Source of the DNA: Thelephora terrestris
Taxonomy: Eukaryota; Basidiomycota; Agaricomycetes; Thelephorales; Thelephoraceae
DNA: 64,000 bases
Assembly: GCA_015956445.1 (NCBI GenBank)
Contig: WIUZ02000003.1
Span: forward strand, 682,001-746,000
Direction: 5' to 3'
Shown: one piece after another, positions 55,162 through 64,000 of the stretch
How the letters are laid out: each line of letters opens with the position of its first letter
How positions within the stretch are numbered: position 1 is the first letter of the stretch
Translations under genes and position numbers: made by a program
Notes under the pieces: model-generated
Told to the model about the DNA's origin: nothing
Seen by the model: the letters and a program-made list of their open reading frames with translations, nothing else
Database searches by the model: none

Positions 55162-56675
55162 TTAATATGGGCTACCCTCCGGCAAAACATCCGTTGGATG
55201 CCTCCTGAAATTTCGCTGCCACGCACGTAGACTTTGCAGCCAGCTGCCTAGCCCACGGGAGGTATTTCGCACACCTCCACGGGTCCCGAAAGATGTAGAC
55301 TGGTGATGCGGGGGGCCGTGCGAACTTCGTCGAAACAGGCGAAACACTGAGTGGAGCGTGCTGTTCGATACGATTGACTTATTGGCATCGGTTACGAGAC
55401 CTTGTTGGATGATTGCCCTCTCCAAGCAACGGACCACTTCCACGATCTCCGGGCGTCGTCGCGGTTCTAGATTCGAACACTGCTGAATAAGTGCCCATGT
55501 TTCATCGGTCAAAGTCGGGTTGTTCGGGCGTTCTGGCCTTTCTCCGCACATTACTTTCACCATGACTGATGTGGATTTGCACTTAGGGAACGGAGCGGCC
55601 CCGCTGTAGATCTTTGATCGGTGAATGACGCTGTCGATGAAGACGATGCCGTGGTTCATACATACCTCTATCATGAGCATCGCAAACGAGTAGATGTCGG
55701 TTTCTTTGCTAATGACAGCATCCGCGCCCAAAATCTCGGGTGCTGTCCATCGTAGAGGGCAGAACGGGCGGACAAGTGCGACGGGTTTGAGGTCCGGAGA
55801 GATAGTGGCAAGGCTAAAATCTGTGAGATATGCACGCCCTAAATCGTCCACAAAAATATTTGACTAAGGCATTGGTCAGCGGGTTAGGCTAGTGTTTTTG
55901 CCGAGTCCACTTGCCCCTTGAAGGCTTCCGAGAGCAATGTTCAAGGAGTGAAGGTATTTTAAAGCCTCAGAAATCCCGAGCAGCTGTGGGTGGGTTAGCA
56001 GATCGCATCATGGAGCGGAGGGAGAGAACATACAAGACCAAGTCGATCAGTGAGGGGATGTCTCGTTATGTATTCCATAAGATTCCCACCCGCCACCCAT
56101 TTCAAAACCGGTTGGAAGGGAATGCCAGTAACGCCCAATAAAGGGAGGATATTGGGGTGATCCATGTGCTTCCATAAGATGACTTCCGCGTAGATCTTCG
56201 GGGTCACATTGAGAACCGCAAGTGGAGATGAGGACGGACAGCGTACCGAATCTTCGCTAATCTCAAGGAATTTCCGAGCCCGTTTGATGTAAACCCTGTC
56301 GCCATCGAGAGTCGACTGGTAGGTATCGGTTATGGCTCCAGAGGCGACTGGGTGGGGGTCGGTGGGGATCGAGAGCTCGCCGCAAAGCATGTACTGTACT
56401 GGAAGCATTCTCCAGTGTTTGCAAATCTGTGAAAGTGCGAGTAGAGAAGCGAAAGTGGAAGGTGTGAGGACACCGATGGACTACACAAACTTCAGCAACG
56501 GGACCCGACCGTTGGGGAACGGGATGCACACCTTGTCCAGAGCGTCCACATGCCGCTGGTAGTCCTGGGCAGGAATACTTGACAAACATTCAGGGAGATC
56601 ATTTTCACGGGGGCACGGAAGAGTGGCAACTTGGTAGTTGGGAGAGGGTGGAGGCAAAGCGTAATCGCGGAGCAT
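55162..56675 (-). CDS. TKL-type pseudokinase 1
   Basis: Exons on minus: 56675-56487, 56426-56034, 55983-55915 and 55863-55162. The introns are GT-AG except the third, which has a GC donor (GGGGCAAGTG). The N-terminal leader is followed by a kinase domain: nucleotide loop VASGAITDTYQ, VYIKRARKF (Lys kept), HPNILPLLGVT, TDFSLA in place of DFG, and WTAPEI. The catalytic loop reads NIALGSLQG where relatives have HGDLKG, so the base Asp is Ser and the loop Lys is Gln. Catalysis is therefore unlikely. A Ser/Arg-rich tail of about 70 residues follows. The gene seems intact, so a scaffold or regulatory role is possible. Confidence 0.7.
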
Positions 56676-56799
56676 TTTGCAGGAAAGGGGAATGTAAAAG
56701 CGGGAAATTGGCGAGAAGGACGGGTTTATGTGTTTGGTCTGCTCCTTTTGGTCTGCTCCTACATGACGAGAAGCATGTTCCCCTCGTGGGACTTGAGGT

Positions 56800-56970
56800 C
56801 AACATATGCCATATCTGGTTTTCTGATGGCTGTTGGAACGAACCTGTGCGAATCTAGAGAACCTGTGCGAACTAGAGAATCTGTGCGAATGGAGCCAACC
56901 TGTGCGAAAGGTGTGGCGTGCCATATCTGGTTTTCTGATGGCTGCTGGAGCGAACTCGTGTGAAAAGTGC
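56800..56970. repeat. Duplicated 45-bp segment with 13-17-bp minisatellite between copies
   Basis: GCCATATCTGGTTTTCTGAT occurs at 56811 and 56920, each followed by similar sequence. Between them GAACCTGTGCGAA-type units repeat about five times. The segment lies upstream of the pseudokinase at 57084 and may be part of its promoter. Confidence 0.7.
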
Positions 56971-57083
56971 GGCATACTGGAGAGCCATAATATGCCTTCG
57001 TGCAAAACTTCGTGCCCCCCCTTCACGCCCGCTTTATTCTTCGTGCCGACTTTGCCCTTCGCTCTCCTCGCTCCACCCACACT

Positions 57084-58570
57084 ATGAACATGCTCTCGGA
57101 AGGCCAGCGTAAACTCTACCCTTTTTTGAAAGCCTCGCTTTTTGCACGCAGAGCTACTTGCCCTGACTCAACGCCGGGAGTCTGGGGCTATAGAGCTATG
57201 GCTTCCGCGCCTCCAGAATCGCCCTCAACTTCAGTTGGGTCCCAAGAGGTTGTGAAACCTGACAAAATGACTATGGCAGCCTTGGAATTCGGAGAGTTCG
57301 TGGAAGCCGGGAAGGGAATTTCCGATCGCCCTCGGTTTGTACTCGGGGTATACTCTTCCTCAAACCTCAAGGAGGTGAATGAGGTGGGCATACAATTTGT
57401 ATCTAAGGTCCGGTCACTACAAAACCTACAGTTTCTGAAGAAACGGGTACCGAAATGGGAGAGGCTGAACCATCCGAACATCATGCCGTTCCCTGGATGG
57501 TACCTGTCATCCTCTGAGCTTTCCATAGATTATCCTCCTCAAGGGGAGAATGGAAACATCATGGAATACATGAAATTGCATCCTGGGGCACCCAGAATGA
57601 TTCTGGTACGCAAGACTTCCACCAACACGGAAATTACAGCAAGTCACTAACTTGATTTTATCCCTTCGCGACAGTTGCTCGACGTAGCCAGGGGACTGAA
57701 CTACCTTCATTCGCTCAATATTCCCCATGGGAATATAAAAGGAGTAGGTTGTTCTCTAACCTATCGGGGTGTGTTGTGACCGCCGCACCGCCGCGTTTGC
57801 AACGCTGAGGATCGATCTCCGGTCTTGAGTCATACGATTGTGCTTACGCGCAAGTGACAGGCAAATATCGTCATCAATACGAAGGGTCACGCCCTCCTGA
57901 CAGAGTACGGATTGGCCCCGATCGCATCCAGTCCGAGTTTAACCACGAATGCAACATCCGACGCCTTGCGGAACTGCAGGTGGATGTCTCCAGAAATCAT
58001 CCACCCTTACCAGAAACCGGTCGGTACATCGGTGCTAGAGTCAAAACCTGCGGACGTCTATGCTTTTGGGATGGTGGTGTATGAGGTCTTGACCGGTAAG
58101 GTGCCGTTTGAGTGGCTGAGTGACGAGGCCGTACTGTTTCACGTCCTGAGAGGGGGTAGGCCGGAAATTCCAGCAGATGCTCATGCGGTAGGACTTTCCG
58201 CTAAGGTGTGGAAACTCCTCGAAGCTTGTTGGAATAGTAATCCCAAGAAACGACCTACGATGAAAGAGATCGTGAGCCGGTGCGAGGGGTTTGTTGGAGA
58301 AGACATTGCTACCAAGTGAGTACGAATCATTGGATACAAATCAATTCACTAATCCTTCATCATCGCTCTCATTCTTAACCTTTCCCGAATTACCGTTCCA
58401 GGGAACCACTACCACCTGCGCAAATAGCAGTTGAGGTTATCCTCCCCGGGAAATTCTCTTTACCGCCACCCAGTGAGTTTGTATTCCAAGGAAGATGCCT
58501 ACCCCAACACTGATTTGCAGACTCTGTAGAACCTAAACGCGGGAGGAAATTCTTTTGTGGACTGGCTTGA
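57084..58570 (+). CDS. TKL-type pseudokinase 2
   Basis: Exons 57084-57605, 57675-57743, 57861-58315, 58402-58472 and 58521-58570, all GT-AG with matching phase. The protein starts MNMLSEGQRKLYPFL. The N-lobe is weak: no Gly loop and no VAIK motif (IQFVSKV at its place), though HPNIMPFPGWY is kept. The catalytic loop is IPHGNIKG (Asp to Asn) and DFG reads EYG (LLTEYGLAPI). The C-lobe is well preserved: WMSPEII, ADVYAFGMVVYEVLTGKVPF, NPKKRPTMKEI. Three catalytic elements are lost while the fold is kept. The stop codon falls in the 29-bp tandem repeat that follows. Confidence 0.7.
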
Positions 58571-58634
58571 TCTTGAAATTCTTTTGTGAACTGGCTTGAT
58601 CTTGAAATTCTTATGTGAACTGGCTTGATCTCAT
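58546..58634 (+). repeat. 29-bp tandem repeat, three units
   Basis: The unit AAATTCTTTTGTGAACTGGC-TTGATCTTG repeats three times with single-base changes (TGTGG, TTTTG/TTATG). It overlaps the last codons of the pseudokinase gene. 58635-59322 otherwise holds nothing I can support. Confidence 0.8.
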
Positions 58635-59322
58635 TACCATTCGCTGCTGTACATTATACGTGCAAGCGCGTAAATTCATCATACCGTCTCGCGAGGGGAA
58701 CGCTCGAGACGCTCGTTACTGTTTCCCCCCATCGGGCTTCGGATCCCGCTGACCCAGAGGATCCACGTTACAAATTCTAACCCCGTAAACATGGGAGGGG
58801 AGAGGGTTGATTAGGGCTAATATTAACAACAGGTGTTACTTGATACCAAGACCTCATCTTCAAGGTGCACGGTGAACGATAAGATTTCTTTCTCCCCAAC
58901 AGCGATGCAAGTTCACACTTGAGGATGAGAAGATTACTGACTCCAAGAGCCCGGGAAGGAATACACACAGGTGAGCGCTACTAAAACGGGGCGGGTGAGC
59001 ACTTTCATTCGCGGCCTCTTGCTGTGTGGTAAACGAGTAGATTGTGTATTACGTGATCTATCAACTCGATTTAGTAGGGCTGAGGAGGCAATGGGCGACA
59101 GCCTGCCAGACCGTTGTTCTGAATACCCTCAGATGCACAGGATTGGGCCGCTTCAAAGATGCGGTTTCATTATCCCTCCAACAACACTTGTCTGTTGCAC
59201 AGGCTATACGGTACATCTGGTCCCTGATAATTCATGTCGTTTTCATCAATATCCGCCTCATGTATCGGGCAAGGCTATTATAGCATAAGGCCAACTTGCT
59301 TCCCCAGCCAAGCGAATTCCTG

Positions 59323-62251
59323 ATGGCTTTGTCAAGTTCTCCCACATTACAACAACTCCGCCGCCTCGATACGTCTTCGCTCGACTTTGAGGGCCAACTT
59401 AACAACATTCTCTATGGGGAGGAGTATGTGCAATGTGTCCTGAACCTTAGGGAGGATGATGCAGCCTGGCTTGCCAACTATCTGGACGAGGTAGGCCGTC
59501 GCGTCTCCTTTCCTCGTTCTGCATTCAGGCCAGCGTAGGCTCTCGATGTCCTTGATCCTTCCGAGGCTACCTCCCGGAAGTGTCTACGCGAGCTCAGAAA
59601 TATATGCGGCACCAAAGGAATACTTCCGGAATCCTACACGCTTTCGTCACATCTTCTAGACATTAGAGACGAACCGTTTGCCTCAGGCGGTCACGGTGAA
59701 GTGTACAAGGGGACCCACGATGGTACAGGGGTTTGCATCAAACGTTTGCGAGTATACGCTAAGGATGGTCTGGAAAAGGTTATGAAGGTGCGACATCGAT
59801 GATTCCTTTCCCTTTGTCCACCCTCGCTCACAAGAGTCACAGGCCTTCTGTCACGAGGCCGTAACGTGGAAGCGGGTGACACACCCAAACATCGTGCCCC
59901 TCTTGGGTGTTACTATTTCTCCACGATTCCAACTCATTTCAGATTATATGTCTGGTGGGGATCTTCCCGAATACATTAAGCAGCACTCTGATGCGGACCG
60001 GCTTGGGCTCGTATGTGTCCTCTCATTGGGTTTTGTTCCGCGTTAACTCCCGTTACCAGTTATCCGACGTCGCTAAGGGCCTCCACTACCTTCATTCCTG
60101 CAATGTGATACACGGGGACCTCAAAGGAGTACGCGGCTGTTCCACATATTGCTCATCATTTGCTTGACGCCATACTAGTCAAACATCCTCGTGGATAGCT
60201 CTGACCATGCCCGCATTGCCGATTTCGGCCTAGCTATGGTCACCAAAAATCTGGATTCCGTACCAAGCGCCTCACATCATCACGGTTATACTCCACGATG
60301 GACCGCGCCTGAGGTTCTGAAAGATGGGAAGTATAGCAAGGAGGCTGACATTTTCTCTTTTGCGATGGTCATGTATGAGGTACGTCGCTGACGGAATTGC
60401 TGCGGTGCAGGGCGTTGCCCTACTGACATCTCATACTCGTACAGGTATTTGCAGGCGCGGTCCCATTCAACGACACTACAAGTTTCATGGCGATGTTGTA
60501 CACAACGGAGGGCAAGCGCCCGCCGCGACCAACCCATCCGATCTTCACGGAAAATTTGTGGACATTAATGCAACGTTGCTGGGACCATGATCCCAACTCG
60601 CGCCCAGATGTTTCAGAAGTATTGCAAATTCTTCTCAACCTGTCAGTTTCTGATTCATTCTGAGGACCGGACACCACTCAACCTGGTGGCTTTATTCCCT
60701 GTAGAGACATACCGGCTTGGAAACAGTTGATAACTCACACCCTCGCGGCAGACAGGCGTGTCTCCCTAGTTACGGCAATCTTCTCAGACCATGATCAGGT
60801 CAAGATGGTCAGAAACCTCTCCGGTGATGATGCTCAGACCTTTGTTGATGATATATATGAGGCAAGCTTCCACGCAATCTCAATTTTGTAGGCAATGCTG
60901 ATCGATTTCGGTTCAAACCACCACATCTCGTTGGCTAGGTGTTGGACGAACTCGTGCCACAGATACATGGGAAGTGCCTGCGCTATCTGCACAGGATTTG
61001 TGGCCGCCATGCCTTGCTTCCAAGATCGTTGGAGATCCCGCTTTGTTACGACCCAACGAAGGACCCCGTTTCTCATGGTGGACTTGCGGACGTGTGGAAG
61101 GGGCAATACCAGGGCGAGTGTGTCGCAGCCCAGGTCTTCAGACTTTGGCCGGGGGACGACACCGAAAAGATCAAAAGAGTGAGTTTCTGGTAGTGTGCTA
61201 GAATCTCCTCATGAACAGCTGTCCATATCCCGCAGAGGTTTTGCGGGGAGGTTGTAGCGTGGAAGGCGCTTCATCACCCGAACGTGCTGCCGTTATTGGG
61301 AGTGACGGTTACTAATAACCGGCTCGTGACGGTTTCAGAGTGGATGGCGAAAGGTAACATCAAGGAGTTCATCGAGACGGATACCAAAGTGGATCGGTTA
61401 GAGCTTGTATGTGTTCATTCCAGGACTTTGAGTCAATCATCACTGACGCGATGGCAGTTGAGGGGTGTCACTAGGGGTTTGGTTTACATGCACGACCAGA
61501 GAATAATCCATGGAGATCTCAAAGGGGTACGTCTCTGAGCGTCACGATCATCACCCTGCACCCAGTTGACCCACCTAAGGTGAACATTCTGATCGATGAC
61601 GATGGCCATCCCCGCATAGCCGGCTTCGATCTGGTCACAGTGGCTTCGGAGAGGGCCACCATGACACCCCCGCCACCAGTTGGTGGCGAAATTCCGTGGA
61701 TGAGCCCAGAACTCTTGTTCCCGGAAAAGTTCGATCTGAAGAGGAACAACCCGACCAAAAAATCAGATTGCTATGCGCTCGGAATGGTCGTATATGAAGT
61801 TCTCAGTGGACAAGCGCCATTCGCCGCGTATAGGGAGGTCGAAATCGTGCGAATGGTTCTTGGTGGCGAACGGCCCGAGAGACCTAGAGGAGACGAAGGG
61901 AGGCTGTTCACGGACGAAATATGGAAAGTATTGGGATTTTGTTGGGAACAACGACCGGGCGATCGTCTAAGTGCCAAAGGCATACTTATGGGACTCGATG
62001 GGAATTTGTCTCCGTCGAGGCCACCCTCCGACATTGAAGATGTAGAGACAGACACTGACGATCAACAGGATGAACCAGGTAGGTTTTCCCCGTTTCACTC
62101 CCAGTTCACCTTTTATGGACCCTGTTCTATAATAGGTCCCACAATCGCACGCGGTGATGACGGGCTCGCGGCTCGACCAGGAAGGATCGGTACGAAGGGA
62201 AGACGGGTCAGCGACGTGTTCCGAAGTGTCACGAAGTTCTTTAGGCGTTGA
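59323..62251 (+). CDS. Tandem kinase: TKL kinase fused to a pseudokinase
   Basis: Exons read: 59323-59490, 59539-59787, 59843-60010, 60060-60128, 60179-60379, 60445-60641, 60705-60861, 60939-61178, 61236-61406, 61458-61526, 61580-62251 (a further 57-nt in-phase intron at about 62075-62135 is possible). Domain 1 is complete: FASGGHGEVYKG, VCIKRLRVY, VIHGDLKG, IADFGLA, WTAPEV. The splice 60641/60705 joins its end in frame to a helical linker (SLVTAIFSDHDQVKMVRNL) and domain 2: HGGLADVWKG, VAAQVFRLW (Lys to Gln), IIHGDLKG, IAGFDLV in place of ADFGL, WMSPEL. Domain 2 thus lacks the ATP-binding Lys and the DFG Asp. The intron after 60861 has a GC donor. Two separate genes remain possible, but no good start codon precedes domain 2. 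Confidence 0.65.
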
Positions 62252-63560
62252 CATACGAAGCGGTTCCTGGTAATGTACCAACCCGTCTACAGTGCGGGTT
62301 TTGTCGCCGCACACCACAGATTCCGTTCAACGATGACGTTGAAGGTTGGCGGCGATGTCGGGTTGATGTGAGGCCTGAAGGTCTGGGGTTTATAAGTATT
62401 AGTCATGTCAAGCAGGCCGTGTTTGTGTGTCAAAGGCCAGTGGTACACGACCTTATTTTGCATGGCCAAGAATACTTGAAAGGCCTGAACGTGGTAAGCG
62501 TCTAGCGAGCGCTAGCAGATCACGCCAACGCCTCCCTCGGCGCAAAGCGCCTGTGTTGTTTCACTTCCCTTGCCGTTAGCAAATATGTGGGAGGTTTACA
62601 CAAGTTTCAATACATCGTTCCCCAATTCGCTTGTGTGCATATATCGTCGCTTGTCGTTTTAACCGCTCGAATTGCGTAGAGCGACGTCTGCGGGGGTGGA
62701 GTATATGGGACGCCGTCGAGTTGTTTACACCGGCTGGTCGGGGAGCACCATCCGCGCATCGGATCGTTCCTCCATTGGGTCAGTCCAAGCGTCTGTTCCA
62801 GCCGGTGGATCATCCTTGAGACAGTAATAGGCCGGTGACCCCTCACCCGCTTCCAATCCGTTGAAAATCGACGACCGTGTCGAGCATATTGACATACCCG
62901 AACTCTAATCCGGCTTTAATTACTCGCGTTCGTGAACGAACTCACATTGTTTGAATATCCCGTAAGCACACTAACCTCGAACTTGAAGAGCAAACACGCC
63001 CCTGGTGTTAACGGGAGTGTGGGATGTGGGAGGGATGGAACCGGGGAAAGGAAGGTGGACGCGCCGGGTGCCTAGGACGAGTGGTAGACAGAGAGAGCGG
63101 CCTTACGAGACCGGGTGCTGCGAAATAGAAGAAATGAGAATGCTCCTTTGAAAAATTCTGAGGAGTGATCGTGGTCCGCTTCCACATCGCAAACATTCCG
63201 TTTTATCCGATCGCTCCTCTCTCCAGGGATTATGCCATGAAGCATCTGTTTCCTCCCCGACTCTCGTCACACTTTTTGTTGACCGAACTTAAAAACATTC
63301 TCGAGTCGGGATCGATTAATCAACTTTTGACCTCCAACTACAAACCCCTCCTGCGTGGAGTGGTCCGACCAACGCATCGTTAATCCCCGCGAGCAGAGAC
63401 ACCGGCATTATATTATAGCCTAAACGTATAGCCCCTATCAATGCAACCTCTTCAATTTACTTGATTTTGCACGTTCTCCTTGCACAAGACAGCGTCAGAA
63501 AATTATTTGGGCGTGGCTGAGTACAGCCTAAAGGGCACAAAAACAAGTACGAACCCTAAT
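62252..63560. other. Intergenic, no gene seen
   Basis: No frame with recognisable protein motifs and no consistent exon pattern; ordinary base composition. Confidence 0.5.
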
Positions 63561-64000
63561 CTACACAACAACACACCGAATCTTAACTTTCTTCACCGTA
63601 TTCTTCCAACCCGGATATCTAGCGTGGGCCGAAACCGTCAGGACATCTCCGCCCTTCGCCTTCTCGTACAACCCTTTGTCAAAAATCTCGATGGTATGTT
63701 CCTTAAATTCCCCATGCGCGTGAAGGTTTCTCACCACCTCACCCCGCCACCTCTCCACAGAACCGTCCGAGGGTGGTCCGACCGACAGCTCGAACCACGT
63801 CCACGAATTATTGTACGTCCCATGGTCATCCGGAGAACTTGACCATCCCTGGTCCTTGGAATCGACCGTGATCACGACCTTCTTGACCTTCTTCCCACTT
63901 GGGATCGGTTGAGAGGTGAGGTAGGAGACGCTACCGTCGGAGATCTGCACCGTCTCCTCGCGTCTGTCGACGATCTCCGTTTCCGGCTTACGGGTCTCTA
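63561..64000 (-). CDS. Uncharacterised fungal protein, C-terminal part
   Basis: The minus frame is open from the right edge (ETRKPETEIVDRREE and onwards) to a stop at 63561. Motifs DSKDQGWSSSPDDHGTYNNS then WTWFELSV, followed by HTIEIFDKGLYEKAKGGDVLTV and ARYPGWKNTVKKVKI, match a beta-rich fungal family I know only as uncharacterised (DQGW...SWTWFE...GDVL...A.YPGW). The true start lies outside the window. Confidence 0.6.
   Translation of the reverse strand, partial: ETRKPETEIVDRREETVQISDGSVSYLTSQPIPSGKKVKKVVITVDSKDQGWSSSPDDHGTYNNSWTWFELSVGPPSDGSVERWRGEVVRNLHAHGEFKEHTIEIFDKGLYEKAKGGDVLTVSAHARYPGWKNTVKKVKIRCVVV

Overview
The window comes from a filamentous basidiomycete, most likely an Agaricomycete. 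Introns are very short (about 45-100 nt). The host genes belong to families that are expanded there: F-box proteins, a NACHT-WD40 NLR with a helical N-terminus, and TKL-type kinases. The mobile elements (copia, gypsy, Tad1-like LINE, Helitron, endonuclease-less Penelope-like element) are typical of that group. No rRNA or tRNA gene was recognised.

Layout. 1-8.5 kb: two diverged copies of a head-to-head pair (F-box gene on minus, membrane/coiled-coil gene on plus). The left copy is disrupted by an LTR, a 1.34-kb almost perfect palindrome and a remnant of an RNPS1-like splicing factor. The right copy keeps an intact membrane/coiled-coil gene (6644-8520) beside an F-box pseudogene. 10.6-15.4 kb: a complete-looking NLR gene whose second half, with its 3' flank to about 16.8 kb, is sharply CpG-depleted. 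17-29 kb: nested elements. A copia fossil is entered by a gypsy fossil, whose gag region is entered by a 5609-bp element (22057-27665) with TGTCAGG inverted ends, a 5-bp target duplication and at least four genes I cannot assign.

29.2-47.0 kb is the most remarkable part: a 17.8-kb Penelope-like composite. A roughly 1000-residue Penelope-type reverse transcriptase without a GIY-YIG domain lies on minus. Its 5' part is split off by a full-length young LINE (ORF1/ORF2 overlapping as ATGA, poly-A, 12-bp target duplication). Its terminal repeat occurs three times (one nearly full and one partial copy in RT sense, one inverted), and every copy holds a good hammerhead ribozyme fold. Between the RT start and the 5' terminal repeats is a 5-kb palindrome made of a 35-bp satellite whose monomer has no stop in any frame on one strand, followed towards the centre by TTAGG-type telomere-like arrays. 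This fits a telomere-associated, endonuclease-deficient Penelope-like element (Athena/Coprina type) and is probably the best candidate for a new system.

47-54 kb: a copia fossil with its 3' LTR, a degraded Helitron helicase, and an intact four-exon gene of unknown function. 55-62.3 kb: a kinase cluster with four kinase domains in three genes. Three of the four lack key catalytic residues, and one gene fuses an apparently active kinase to a pseudokinase. The right edge carries part of an uncharacterised gene on minus.

Exon boundaries were read by eye from GT/GC-AG sites, frame continuity and family motifs; no alignment or folding program was run.
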